A stretch of DNA of 64,000 nt from Prevotellaceae bacterium KH2P17 (GCA_900199655.1 FZRE01000010.1:44721-108720); one strand, 5' to 3'; shown: positions 43,188 through 51,531, counted from the first letter of the stretch. Numbers and translations: made by a program. The notes: generated from the sequence alone by a model not told the origin.

Positions 43188-45017
43188 TTAGAAAGCTATG
43201 ACCGAGCGGGCTGCGTAGCCGTTGTTGGAGGTTTCTCCACTGCGCTTGTCAATGTAAGTGAACCCGATTTCCGTTCTCGTCAGGCGTACACAGCAGGCAT
43301 ATCCGCCGCTCTTGGCTTCGTCGCAAGCCCAGAGATACCAGTCAATCTGTCCGTCGGCAGGGAGGTAGAAACCTGTCTGTGCTATCCGCCCGTCACTGTG
43401 GTACCGAGCCAGTATCGAGTTGTTGTAGCTGTCGAAGTACTTAACGAACTTGTTCAGATAGTTCTGTTTTTCCGAGGCGGAGCGGAAGAGCCAGCTCATC
43501 GTGTAGACCTGTCCGGCGGCATCCTTAGCCATTACGAGGTCGTTAGGATTGAGTCCAGAGAGGTTGGCGAACATCAGGAACCATTGTCCGATGCTCGGCA
43601 GATACCATCCGCTGGTGCCATTGGGGGCTGGGGTGAGTGGTACTCCCTCCTGGCTGTAGGTATATTGCCACCACTGAGTTCCGTATTCCATGGCCAGAGG
43701 TATGGCTGCCTTCTGTCCGTTGTGGTTGTAGTAGTTCTCATAGGTGTAGCTGCTCAGATACTTGTTGTTGAGGGTCTCGCATGTGGAGAGGCCGTCCAGG
43801 TTCTTCATCATGGTGAGGGGAGCGTTGGCATTGACGTTTTCGAACACGTTCTCGGCCTCCGGATAGTCGTTGTTGTCAGGGCTCCACGGCGTAGGCCAGG
43901 CTGCATCGCGCAGTGCTACGGCATATCCGTGCTTGTAGCCTTTCTGCCTGTCGGCCTCGCTCGTGTAGTTGCTGAAGACGAGAGCCACGGGATATTTGTC
44001 CTGATAGTACTCTAACGGACCCCATGTACCGTCACTGTACAGGTAGTCGCCTATGCGAGGTATCAGTTCTTCGGCCTTCAGTCCGATGGCTCTTGCCACC
44101 ACTTGCTGTGCGGGGAACGACTTTCCCTTGAGGTTGATGTTCCTGCGGAACACCCGCTTGTTGTCTCCTTGTACCTTTACAGACAGTTCGCCGGTGAGCT
44201 TGTCGTTGGCCGGAACGACCGCGTAGACCCTTGCCTTGGCATCGGAAACGGGTATGGAGAGGTTCGTCAGGGTGAAGAATGTGTTTGCGCTGTATGTTTT
44301 CGTGCTGCCGCCGGCTCCGTATTCGAACGAAGCATTTGCGGCGAAGATGCTCTTGTCGGTAGAGGTTGACGGCACGAAAATCATCGACAGGTCTGTAAGT
44401 GCGTTGCCCGGCGAGGCAGAAGCGTCTGTCTGGAAGTCCAGCCTCAGCACACTCATCTGGTGATTAAAGTGCAAACCGGCCTCGGCCTTGCCCTCTGCGT
44501 ACATTAAATCGTAGTCGGCAACCTTGGCAGCTTGGCCGTTCTGTCCAGAGAGGTCGACGCTAACCTTGAGCTTGTTGCCCGCAACCGAAGCCTCAATCTT
44601 GTCCGTTGTCGTGTTGTTGACGGCATAGAGGGTACTGGTTTTGAAGGCGTTGGCGTCGGCACCGGTCTCCACCGTACCGTGGAAAATGGCAGAGTTGCCG
44701 TTTGCGGAGGCAACTGTCAGTTCCGCTGTCTTCATGGTTCCGCCGCTCATATAGGCCACGGTGAGCCTGTCGTCGGTCTCCCATGTGGTCTTCAGTCCGT
44801 CGGCATCGTCTTCTGCAACGGCCACACGGGTCGCTCCAACGGGCTTTGCCCCGGCCGGCATGTCGATATCGGCATTGACGGAGACCTCGAAACCCGTCTG
44901 GGGAGTGGTTGTATTCTGCTCGTTTTCGTCCTGGTCGGAGCAGGAAGAAAGGGCAAGTGAAGCTAACAAACAGCTGCAAAAGATGCGTGCAGCGCTCTTA
45001 AATGTTAATTGTTCCAT
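43188..45017 (-). CDS. fimbrillin-family surface lipoprotein
   Basis: The 609-residue protein has a lipoprotein signal (LALSSC, Cys 26) followed by an acidic Asp/Glu/Asn/Thr linker. The N-terminal half (about 45-325) shows features of Bacteroidales fimbrillins: TWETDDRLTVAYMSGG, the FNHQMSVLRLDF block, SFEYGAGGSTKTYSANTFFTL and VYAVVPAND, then KGKSFPAQQVV. The C-terminal half is a DUF1566-like domain with HGYAVALRDAAW, SGWYLPSIGQWFLM and a final AARSVIAF. It is probably a type V pilus subunit or tip protein that is lipid-anchored until processed. Its first 13 bases overlap the end of the 75-codon ORF upstream. Expression probably depends on the invertible segment at 45374-45571. Confidence 0.88.
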   Translation of the reverse strand: MEQLTFKSAARIFCSCLLASLALSSCSDQDENEQNTTTPQTGFEVSVNADIDMPAGAKPVGATRVAVAEDDADGLKTTWETDDRLTVAYMSGGTMKTAELTVASANGNSAIFHGTVETGADANAFKTSTLYAVNNTTTDKIEASVAGNKLKVSVDLSGQNGQAAKVADYDLMYAEGKAEAGLHFNHQMSVLRLDFQTDASASPGNALTDLSMIFVPSTSTDKSIFAANASFEYGAGGSTKTYSANTFFTLTNLSIPVSDAKARVYAVVPANDKLTGELSVKVQGDNKRVFRRNINLKGKSFPAQQVVARAIGLKAEELIPRIGDYLYSDGTWGPLEYYQDKYPVALVFSNYTSEADRQKGYKHGYAVALRDAAWPTPWSPDNNDYPEAENVFENVNANAPLTMMKNLDGLSTCETLNNKYLSSYTYENYYNHNGQKAAIPLAMEYGTQWWQYTYSQEGVPLTPAPNGTSGWYLPSIGQWFLMFANLSGLNPNDLVMAKDAAGQVYTMSWLFRSASEKQNYLNKFVKYFDSYNNSILARYHSDGRIAQTGFYLPADGQIDWYLWACDEAKSGGYACCVRLTRTEIGFTYIDKRSGETSNNGYAARSVIAF

Positions 45018-45232
45018 GGGTTTTGTACTTTTGCGTTGTTAGGGTTTTCGCTGTCACTCCAGTCGTCACCGTCTGAAGTGTCATTGTCTAATTTCCAGTC
45101 TCCGATTTTTCCGGAGACGCAAATCATGCTCTCCATTTCCATTCTGGTGACGCTGATGTCAGGTTTCAGATATGGGCTTTTCATTTCAGGCGTTGCGCCT
45201 GAGGATTGTACTTTACAATTCATTTTCTTCAT
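45005..45232 (-). CDS. 75-residue protein leading the fimbrillin operon
   Basis: A small soluble protein with no signal peptide. It starts MKKMNCK, has a PDISVTRMEMESMICVSG core, then an Asp/Ser/Asn/Trp-rich tail (DNDTSDGDDWSDSENPNN). The pattern 'P-I-V-x-x-M-E-x-E-x-x-IC-x-SG' followed by an acidic or Gly-rich tail is one I associate with small ORFs of Bacteroidales; the function is unknown. Its 3' end overlaps the fimbrillin start in another frame, so the two are translationally linked. It is the first gene after the invertible segment, with a fixed 5' stretch of 141 bp that has no promoter-like box. Confidence 0.7.
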   Translation of the reverse strand: MKKMNCKVQSSGATPEMKSPYLKPDISVTRMEMESMICVSGKIGDWKLDNDTSDGDDWSDSENPNNAKVQNPWNN

Positions 45233-45373
45233 TACATTATTTTTATAGTGTCATAAGTTATCTTTCCTCTCTATTTCCTCTCTGTTCCGTCAGTTGCTCC
45301 TGTCACTGTCAGGGGGCTTACTTTTAGGTTGTAAATATCATTTAAGCCTGCTTAGTTACGGTGTAAGCGATAT

Positions 45374-45396
45374 CCACCTCTTGGCAAGAGGTGGAA
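45374..45396 (+). repeat. left inverted repeat of the invertible segment
   Basis: A 23-bp site ending in CCTCTTGGCAAGAGGTGGAA. It matches the reverse complement of 45549-45571 at 22 of 23 positions (A/G at position 3). The core is itself a near-perfect palindrome with an asymmetric centre base. That centre base and the flanking GGTGGAA show that the two sites are in inverted rather than direct orientation. Confidence 0.9.
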
Positions 45397-45548
45397 TGGA
45401 GGTTAGAAAAGATTGTATTCCAGTTTGTTATGAATACAAAGTACGAAAGAAAGTCAATGAATATTTAAATCTGATACATGATTTTAGTGTCAAAAAACTT
45501 GTAGGATTAAAATAAATGAATTACCTTTGCAGCGATTTAATGAAATGT
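45397..45548. other. 152-bp invertible promoter segment (inverton), promoter now facing the recombinase
   Basis: An A+T-rich stretch between 23-bp inverted repeats. On the plus strand it carries a promoter pointing right, into the 3' end of the recombinase gene in antisense. On the minus strand, toward the fimbrillin operon, only a mis-spaced TAC-TTTG (about 45439-45445) is seen. Inversion would place the promoter near 45415-45423, reading left to the 75-codon ORF and the fimbrillin. The present orientation is therefore most simply OFF. Confidence 0.8.
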
Positions 45549-46531
45549 TTCCACCTCTTGCCAAGAGGCGGAGCGAATAATTCGTTCAGCAGCTTTTTAT
45601 TTGCCAAAGCCAGACTCCGGTCGTTTATCTGGCTGATATAAATAAGGGTGGTTTGTGTATCTGTGTGCCCTAATGCTTTCGAGATAATGGGCAGGTCTAT
45701 GTTTCTGGCATAGGCAATGCTGGCCCACGAATGGCGGGCAACATAGGAACTCAGTCGTACATTCAGCCCTGCCTTGGCCGAAAGTTTCTTCAATGTGGCG
45801 TTATAATGGCGGAGCGACGAGGCGTATTTCTTGTTCCGCCGGCTTTCCTCCACCTTATTTAATATAGGGAACACGTACTCTCCGCTTTCCCGTTTGTACT
45901 TGTTGATGATGTCGAGCATGCAAGGCTCTATCCTCACCCTTATCTTCTTGCCTGTTTTACGGCGGTAGTAGACTATGTGGCGGTCCTTTATCTGCGACCT
46001 CTTCAGGTTAGCTACATCCACGAAGGGCATCCCCATGGCATAGAATGAGAACAGGAAGATGTCTCTGGCCAATGCCGCGAACGAGTGTTCGGGCAGTTCC
46101 AGTTGCCGGAGTTTGCGTATGTCGGCAATCCCGATGCCTCGTTTGTCGGTCGTTTCATTCCCAGTAAACACGTTCGCAAAGGGATTGCTGCGTCTCAGCA
46201 AGTGCCTGCCCGCCGCCTTGTTGTAGATGGCCCGCAGCGAGCGCAGATAGCAGGAAGAGGTGTTGGCACAAACTCCCTGCTGCCGTAACCATCGTTCGTA
46301 TTTCTCCAGGATATCCTTGTTGATGGCAGAAATGGGAATGTCTTTGTTGTTGTTAAAGCGGATGAACGAATGTACTGCGGTCTTGTAGTTGTCCTTGGTA
46401 GACCTGCTTGCACCTTGTGCGGCAGTATTCATAAAGTGCGATAGCATGACCGGGGGCTGCCCATGGCCTCTTTGCGAGGGCCTCTTTCTGGCAGAACAGA
46501 CTTTCTTAAATGGAAAAACGAAGTGAAGCAT
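45521..46531 (-). CDS. tyrosine recombinase (local invertase type)
   Basis: The 336-residue protein is a Bacteroidota-type tyrosine recombinase. The SAM-like N-terminal core-binding domain covers about 30-125 (STKDNYKTAVHSFIRF, SSCYLRSLRAIYNKA). The catalytic domain has DIFLFSFYAMGMPFVDVANLKRS, RRKTGKKIRVRI, SSYVARHSWASIAYARNIDLPIISKALGHT and the nucleophile Tyr298 (TTLIYI). The usual box I Arg is not obvious (AMGMPF instead of the commoner RGM.F), a variant to check. Enzymes of this group in Bacteroides invert neighbouring promoter segments. The right inverted repeat lies in codons of its C-terminal PPLGKRW, and the last nine residues are encoded inside the invertible segment. The true start may be MLSHFMNTA (46447), and I could not find its promoter. 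The 306 bp upstream hold nothing else. Confidence 0.9.
   Translation of the reverse strand: MLHFVFPFKKVCSARKRPSQRGHGQPPVMLSHFMNTAAQGASRSTKDNYKTAVHSFIRFNNNKDIPISAINKDILEKYERWLRQQGVCANTSSCYLRSLRAIYNKAAGRHLLRRSNPFANVFTGNETTDKRGIGIADIRKLRQLELPEHSFAALARDIFLFSFYAMGMPFVDVANLKRSQIKDRHIVYYRRKTGKKIRVRIEPCMLDIINKYKRESGEYVFPILNKVEESRRNKKYASSLRHYNATLKKLSAKAGLNVRLSSYVARHSWASIAYARNIDLPIISKALGHTDTQTTLIYISQINDRSLALANKKLLNELFAPPLGKRWKHFIKSLQR
45522..45530 (+). promoter_or_regulatory. promoter inside the invertible segment
   Basis: TACCTTTGC with TTG 20 nt upstream (45499-45501). In the present orientation no gene lies downstream on this strand. The box overlaps, on the other strand, the stop codon of the recombinase. 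Confidence 0.8.
45549..45571 (-). repeat. right inverted repeat of the invertible segment, inside the recombinase gene
   Basis: The partner of 45374-45396, read on the minus strand with one mismatch. It encodes PPLGKRW of the recombinase. Confidence 0.9.
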
Positions 46532-46837
46532 GAGTGGTAGTGGTTGTCAGTCGGTATGGCATATAGCTCTGAAGTAGGGGAGATTGATTCTGTATTGTGC
46601 TTTATGACCGTCGTAGGTTCTCTGTGCGAAAGACTGTATCGACGGTTTCCTGAAACCTGTAGGTGTATGAGCTGACAGGAGATAGTTACCAACCGAAGGT
46701 GGCGGATGCGGTTCTTTTGTTTGGCTAAGGTTAAAATAAAAGAGACCTGCGGACGCTTGGTGCCGGAGGTCTCCTTAAATGCAGTGTTAAAGATGTCTTC
46801 CTCTCTCCCGCTGGTTGATGAAAGGGAAGCATCCTGT

Positions 46838-47245
46838 TTACAGGTCGTAGATGTATGTGAAGTCCTTTTCCGTCTTGAGCGAGTTGCCCACGAAGCAGGC
46901 GCGGTGCGAGAAGGCTTCCAGCTTCTTGCGCAGTTTCTCGTCGAATTCGGCCTTCAGATGGAAGGTGATGGCGATGCGGGTAACCACGAAGGTGGTTGTG
47001 TCTTCCTCGTAATCGTCCACCTCCGCATAGCAGCCTGCAAACGATGCGCCGCTCTTCTCGGCGTTCAGACCCATTACGGTAAGGGCACAGGCGGCCAGTG
47101 CCGTGCACAGGATTTCAACCGGGTTGGCGTGTTCGCCGTAGCCGCCTGCCTGTGTGCCGGCGTCGGTTGTAATGGTTTCGTGCGTCTTGTTGTAGGTCGA
47201 CGTCACGCGGGCTTTGCCCAAATACTTTGTTGTTACTACTGACAT
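46838..47245 (-). CDS. OsmC/Ohr-family peroxiredoxin-like protein
   Basis: Start MSVVTTKYLGKARV (135 residues). The frame is open 10 codons further, but its first ATG lies within the promoter. The OsmC fold is shown by HANPVEILCTALAACALTVMG and the C-terminal HRACFVGNSL, placing the two redox cysteines at C53 and C117 with the conserved Glu44. OsmC-type proteins reduce organic hydroperoxides. The gene lies next to a glutathione-peroxidase-like gene on the same strand, so the two may form a peroxide-defence pair, though each seems to have its own transcript. Confidence 0.9.
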   Translation of the reverse strand: MSVVTTKYLGKARVTSTYNKTHETITTDAGTQAGGYGEHANPVEILCTALAACALTVMGLNAEKSGASFAGCYAEVDDYEEDTTTFVVTRIAITFHLKAEFDEKLRKKLEAFSHRACFVGNSLKTEKDFTYIYDL

Positions 47246-47271
47246 ATCATGAAGTTTTAAAGGTTTGCGGC

Positions 47272-47280
47272 ACAAAAATA
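47272..47280 (-). promoter_or_regulatory. promoter -7 box of osmC, coinciding with a terminator T-tract
   Basis: TATTTTTGT on the minus strand, 26 nt before the osmC ATG. The same T's form the tail of the hairpin at 47278-47316. Confidence 0.65.
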
Positions 47281-47316
47281 CGCATTTTCAGCCATACACA
47301 GGCCGAAAATGCGTAT
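47278..47316. terminator. bidirectional terminator between gpx and osmC
   Basis: Perfect 12-bp arms (ATACGCATTTTC at 47278-47289, GAAAATGCGTAT at 47305-47316) with a 15-nt loop. T-runs follow on both strands. On the minus strand it ends the gpx transcript. Confidence 0.8.
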
Positions 47317-47350
47317 CTTTTTTCAGGTGTTCTGTCGTTCTGCAGTCGGT

Positions 47351-47953
47351 TTACAGCAGGGCTTCCACGGCCTTGCCCACGGCTTCCATGCTCTCCGTAG
47401 GCTCGAAACGGCGCACCACCCGGCCCTTGCGGTCAACCAGGAACTTGGTAAAATTCCACTTGATGTCGCTCTTGCTGGCGTAGTCGGGGTCCTGCCGGCG
47501 GAGCATCTTGTCCATCATGAGGGCGCGCTCATCGGTGCCGAAGCCCTTGAACGGCTGCTCTGCCTTTAGGTAGGCGAAGAGCGGCGACTGGCTTTCGCCG
47601 TTCATGTCTACTTTGTCGAACTGCGTAAACTGAATGTTGTACGTGCCCGTACAGAAGTTGTGAATCTCCTCGTAAGTGCCGGGTGCCTGCCCGCCGAACT
47701 GGTTGCAGGGAAAGTCGAGTATCTCCAGTCCGCGGTCGCGGCATTGCTCGTAGAGTTTTTCCAGCTCCTCGTACTGGGGCGTGAAGCCGCACCGGGTGGC
47801 CGTGTTCACGATGAGCAGCACCTTGCCTTTGTACTGTTTGAGGCTCACCTGCTTGCCGTTCTCGTCGAGAACGCGCTGCTTGTAGATTTGCTGAGCGCTG
47901 ATGCCTGCCACTGTGAGCAGGGCTATCAGCAGGGCGATGATTTTCTTCATCAT
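47351..47953 (-). CDS. exported glutathione-peroxidase family protein
   Basis: A 200-residue protein with a signal peptide (cut after ISAQ, about residue 21), so it works outside the cytoplasm. The Gpx motifs are all there: NTATRCGFTPQYEELEKLY with peroxidatic C55, LDFPCNQFGGQAPG, and KWNFTKFLVD. It is a Cys form (no selenocysteine). Such bacterial enzymes usually take electrons from thioredoxin-like proteins rather than glutathione. Flanked by terminators on both sides, it is monocistronic. Confidence 0.93.
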   Translation of the reverse strand: MMKKIIALLIALLTVAGISAQQIYKQRVLDENGKQVSLKQYKGKVLLIVNTATRCGFTPQYEELEKLYEQCRDRGLEILDFPCNQFGGQAPGTYEEIHNFCTGTYNIQFTQFDKVDMNGESQSPLFAYLKAEQPFKGFGTDERALMMDKMLRRQDPDYASKSDIKWNFTKFLVDRKGRVVRRFEPTESMEAVGKAVEALL

Positions 47954-47986
47954 TGTGTGGGGTTAAAAAGTGAATGATAAAAAGCG

Positions 47987-48045
47987 AAAAACCGGAAAGC
48001 CTGCCGACACGGGCACAGGGCCCGGCGACTGCCTTTCCGGTTTTT
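47987..48045 (-). terminator. terminator of alaS
   Basis: AAAAACCGGAAAG at 47987-47999 pairs with CTTTCCGGTTTTT at 48033-48045. A GC-rich inner stem (CGGGC...GCCCG) lies between them. On the minus strand it follows the alaS stop and ends in T5. Confidence 0.85.
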
Positions 48046-48053
48046 GACAATGC

Positions 48054-50714
48054 TTACAGGTTGGCCAGCTCCACAATTTTGTCAATGGCGGCGCTAAGCC
48101 CGTCGGCGTTCTTTCCGCCTGCCTGGGCGTAGTGGGGCTGTCCGCCGCCGCCGCCCTGGATGAGCTTCGCGGCCTCGCGAACCATCTTGCCGGCGTTCAG
48201 GCCGTGGTCGTTCACCAGGTCTTCGCTCAGCATCAAGCTCAGCATCGGCTTGCCGTCGGCCACCGAACCCACCACGCAGAGCAGGTTCTCCGTAATCTCC
48301 TGCCGCACCTTGAACACCAGGTCCTTGGCGCTGGCGGCGTCTATGGGCAGCACGGCCCGCACCACCTTCACGCCGTTAACGGTGGTGGCAGCGGCCACGA
48401 GCTGGTCCTTGAGCTGCTCGACCTTCTGCGCACGGAACCTTTCTATCTCCCGTCGCATCTCGTCGTTGTCGTCTATGTACTTGCGGATAACGCCCTGCAG
48501 ATCCTTGGCATTGTTGAAGAGGGCGCGCACCTCGTTCAGTGTATCCTCCACGCGGTAGAGCGCTTCCTCGCATGCTTTGCCCGTGAGGGCTTCTATACGG
48601 CGTACACCGGCAGCCACGCTGCTCTCCGATACAATCTTGAAGAAGCCGATACGGCCCGTGCTCTTGGCATGAATACCGCCGCAGAACTCGCACGACGGGC
48701 CGAAGCGAACTACCCTTACCTTGTCTCCGTACTTCTCTCCGAAGACGGCAACGGCGCCCATTTCCCGGGCTTCTTCCATCGGGGTGTCGCGGTGCTCCTC
48801 CATAGCAAAGTCCTGTCGTATCATGCCGTTCACCATTCGTTCTACCTGCCGCAGCTCCTCGTCGGTAACTTTCTGGAAGTGGGAGAAGTCGAACCGCAGC
48901 GTATCAGCATCCACATACGAGCCTTTCTGCTCCACGTGGTCGCCCAAAACCTGCTTGAGCGCGTAGTCCAGCAGGTGCGTTGCGGTGTGGTTGGCGGCGC
49001 TGGCGTTGCGCTTGTCTATGTCTACGCAGGCCATGAAATCGGCCGAGGGATCCTGCGGCAGCCGGCTGATGATGTGTATGCTCTGGCTGTTCTCGCGCTT
49101 GGTATCAGTTATCTCCACGGTCTCGTTCTCGCTTACCAGCACGCCCGTGTCGCCTACCTGGCCGCCCATTTCGCCGTAGAAAGGCGTGTGGTCGAGCACT
49201 ACTTCGTAGAAGGTGTTCTTCTTCTGCGTCACCCGGCGGTAGCGCAGGATGTGGCACTCGTACTCGGTGTAGTCGTAGCCCACGAACTCCTGTTCGCCCT
49301 CACGCAGCACCTGCCAGTCGCCGTTCTCAACTACGGCGGCGTTGCGGGCGCGGGCCTTCTGCTTGGCCATTTCCTTATTGAAGCCCTGCTCGTCGACAGT
49401 GTAGCCGTTCTCACGGCAGATGAGCTCCGTCAAGTCGAGCGGGAAGCCGTACGTATCGAACAGGCGGAAGGCGCTGGCGCCGTCGAGTTGCGTCTGCGCA
49501 TGGGCCTTGAGCTCGTCCATGTCGCCGTTAAGCAGGTTGATGCCTTTCTCGAGCGTGCGCAGGAACGAGTCCTCCTCCTCCTTCATCACGCGGCCTATGA
49601 GCTCCTGCTGTGCCAGCAGTTCGGGATAAGCCTGCCCCATCTCCTGCACCAGAACGGGCATGAGTTTGAACATGAAGGCGCTCTTCTGGTCCAGGAACGT
49701 GTAGGCATAGCGCACGGCGCGGCGCAGGATGCGGCGGATAACGTAGCCGGCCTTGGCGTTTGAAGGCAGCTGGCCGTCGGCTATGGAGAAGGCTACAGCG
49801 CGCAGATGGTCGGCCACCACGCGCATGGCCACGTCCGTTTTCTCCTGCCCGTTAGCGCATTCGCCGTTACTGCCCGTAGGCGTCGTAAAGCCGTAACGCT
49901 TGCCCGAGAGCTGCTCTATGCGCTTGATGATGGGCTGGAAGATGTCGGTATCGTAGTTGGAATGCTTGCCCTGGAGCATGCGCACCAGCCGCTCGAAGCC
50001 CATGCCGGTATCGATAACGTGCATGGGAAGCGGCTGCAACGTGCCGTCGGACTTGCGGTTGAACTGCATGAACACGATGTTCCATATCTCGATAACCTGC
50101 GGGTCGTCTTTGTTCACCAGCTCCCTTCCGGGCACCTTGGCTTTCTCTTCGGCCGGCCGGGAGTCTACATGTATCTCCGAGCAGGGGCCGCATGGGCCCG
50201 TGTCACCCATCTCCCAGAAGTTGTCGTGCTTGTTTCCGTCGATGATGTGGTCTTGCGGCAGGTGCTTGGCCCAGTAGGAGGCAGCCTCGTTGTCGCGCGG
50301 AATATTCTCCTCGGGCGAACCCTCGAACACCGTTACGTACAGGTCCTCGGGGTTCAGGTGCAGCACGTCGACCAGGTACTCCCAGGCGTAATCGATGGCT
50401 CCCTCTTTGAAGTAGTCGCCGAAACTCCAGTTACCCAGCATCTCGAACATGGTGTGGTGGTAGGTGTCGTGGCCCACCTCTTCCAGGTCGTTGTGCTTTC
50501 CGCTCACGCGGAGGCATTTCTGCGAGTCGGTACGGCGGCGCGGTTCGGGCTGCTTGGTGCCCAGAATAATGTCTTTCCACTGGTTCATACCGGCATTTGT
50601 AAACATCAGCGTAGGGTCGTCCTTGATAACCATGGGGGCCGACGGTACGATGACGTGTCCCTTTGACTCGAAGAACTTCTTGTACGAGTCGCGTATTTCA
50701 TTTGCTGTCATCAT
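48054..50714 (-). CDS. alaS: alanyl-tRNA synthetase
   Basis: An 886-residue class II synthetase that charges tRNA-Ala. The catalytic domain (about 1-370) has [30 protein letters not shown], the [13 protein letters not shown] block, [13 protein letters not shown] and GMGFERL. The tRNA-recognition region is about 370-460. The editing domain shows NHTATHLL and [16 protein letters not shown] (zinc ligands). The C-Ala domain ends with the [15 protein letters not shown] segment. All parts are intact and of normal length. Confidence 0.97.
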   Translation of the reverse strand: MMTANEIRDSYKKFFESKGHVIVPSAPMVIKDDPTLMFTNAGMNQWKDIILGTKQPEPRRRTDSQKCLRVSGKHNDLEEVGHDTYHHTMFEMLGNWSFGDYFKEGAIDYAWEYLVDVLHLNPEDLYVTVFEGSPEENIPRDNEAASYWAKHLPQDHIIDGNKHDNFWEMGDTGPCGPCSEIHVDSRPAEEKAKVPGRELVNKDDPQVIEIWNIVFMQFNRKSDGTLQPLPMHVIDTGMGFERLVRMLQGKHSNYDTDIFQPIIKRIEQLSGKRYGFTTPTGSNGECANGQEKTDVAMRVVADHLRAVAFSIADGQLPSNAKAGYVIRRILRRAVRYAYTFLDQKSAFMFKLMPVLVQEMGQAYPELLAQQELIGRVMKEEEDSFLRTLEKGINLLNGDMDELKAHAQTQLDGASAFRLFDTYGFPLDLTELICRENGYTVDEQGFNKEMAKQKARARNAAVVENGDWQVLREGEQEFVGYDYTEYECHILRYRRVTQKKNTFYEVVLDHTPFYGEMGGQVGDTGVLVSENETVEITDTKRENSQSIHIISRLPQDPSADFMACVDIDKRNASAANHTATHLLDYALKQVLGDHVEQKGSYVDADTLRFDFSHFQKVTDEELRQVERMVNGMIRQDFAMEEHRDTPMEEAREMGAVAVFGEKYGDKVRVVRFGPSCEFCGGIHAKSTGRIGFFKIVSESSVAAGVRRIEALTGKACEEALYRVEDTLNEVRALFNNAKDLQGVIRKYIDDNDEMRREIERFRAQKVEQLKDQLVAAATTVNGVKVVRAVLPIDAASAKDLVFKVRQEITENLLCVVGSVADGKPMLSLMLSEDLVNDHGLNAGKMVREAAKLIQGGGGGQPHYAQAGGKNADGLSAAIDKIVELANL

Positions 50715-50749
50715 CTATATCTATGAGTTTATTTATTTAAAAAAGCACT

Positions 50750-50758
50750 GCAAAGATA
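50750..50758 (-). promoter_or_regulatory. promoter -7 box of alaS
   Basis: TATCTTTGC on the minus strand, 36 nt before the ATG. It forms a divergent pair with the promoter at 50846. Confidence 0.7.
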
Positions 50759-50845
50759 CTGCAACTTGCGAGAATAACCAAATTATCGGCATTCATCTTT
50801 TTGTAAAAATACGACCAAAAAGGGGAATTATATCCAATCTTTTGC

Positions 50846-50854
50846 TATCTTTGC
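50846..50854 (+). promoter_or_regulatory. promoter -7 box of the merR-type gene
   Basis: TATCTTTGC, 25 nt before the ATG at 50879. Confidence 0.7.
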
Positions 50855-50878
50855 AGCATCAGCAATATATTACAGACT

Positions 50879-51229
50879 ATGGCACTCAACCCCAACAAGA
50901 ACTTGAAACTGTATTATTCCATCAAGGAAGTAGGCAAAATCATCGGCGTGAGCGAGAGCACGCTGCGCTTCTGGGAGACCGAGATACCGCAGCTGAAGCC
51001 CAAGACCCTGCCCGGCAGCAACATACGCCAGTACACCGACAAGGACGTGGAGCTGCTCAAAACGGTGTACACTCTGGTCAAGGTTCGCGGCTTCAAGCTG
51101 GCCGCGGCACGCAAGATGCTGAACCAGAACCGCACCGGCGCCGACCGCAGTGCAGAGATACTGGAAACGCTCATCTCCGTGCGCGACCAGCTGAAGGACC
51201 TCAAGCAGCACCTCGACGGGCTGGTGTGA
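50879..51229 (+). CDS. MerR-family transcriptional regulator
   Basis: A 116-residue protein with an N-terminal winged helix-turn-helix: YYSIKEVGKIIGVSESTLRFWETEIPQLKPKTLPGSNIRQYTDKDVELLKTVYTLV. A short C-terminal coiled coil follows (LETLISVRDQLKDLKQHLDGL) for dimerisation. There is no effector-binding domain, so the signal is unknown. The first residues (MALNPNKNLKLYYSI) match the short Bacteroidota MerR proteins. It is divergent from alaS and convergent with a lipoprotein gene. Confidence 0.92.
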   Translation: MALNPNKNLKLYYSIKEVGKIIGVSESTLRFWETEIPQLKPKTLPGSNIRQYTDKDVELLKTVYTLVKVRGFKLAAARKMLNQNRTGADRSAEILETLISVRDQLKDLKQHLDGLV

Positions 51230-51326
51230 GCCGCCGTCCGGTAGCCTTTTCCACCGCAGTTTGTAGCCTGCAGTATTGCGTAATCTGATTGTCTGATGGT
51301 GGCGTGGGCCGCAGTCGTTTTACCGG

Positions 51327-51402
51327 ACATGCCTTTCAAGGCGCTTGAAGGGCATGTTCAGGCTCCTTGAACGATACCTTCAAGGGCCTTGAAGCACAGC
51401 TT
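51327..51402. repeat. dispersed repeat family B, copy 5
   Basis: A cluster including TTTCAAGGCGCTTGAAGGGC and TTCAAGGGCCTTGAAGC between the convergent merR-type and lipoprotein genes. Confidence 0.8.
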
Positions 51403-51462
51403 CTGTAATCTTATTCCTAACTTGCTGTAAATCAGAATAATATCTGTTATGCCCCCGGTAAA

Positions 51463-51510
51463 TGAAAAACGGGGCGGCAGAGGCCTTGTTTTCAGCCTTT
51501 GCCGCCCCGT
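51463..51510 (-). terminator. terminator of the parA-to-lipoprotein operon
   Basis: An 11-bp arm ACGGGGCGGCA (51469-51479) pairs with TGCCGCCCCGT (51500-51510), with an inner GGC/GCC pair. On the minus strand T5 follows. It lies 21 bp past the stop of the lipoprotein gene. Confidence 0.88.
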
Positions 51511-51531
51511 TGTGACGGTGGCGATGGGTGC

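Noticed and set aside
45294..45515. 73-codon plus-strand ORF across the left inverted repeat
   Set aside because: It would be broken by inversion of the segment and has no promoter in front. It is better explained as chance reading of regulatory DNA.
46838..47275. OsmC start at the first in-frame ATG (47275)
   Set aside because: That ATG lies inside the -7 box region, so it cannot be in the transcript. The ATG at 47245 also matches the family N-terminus better.
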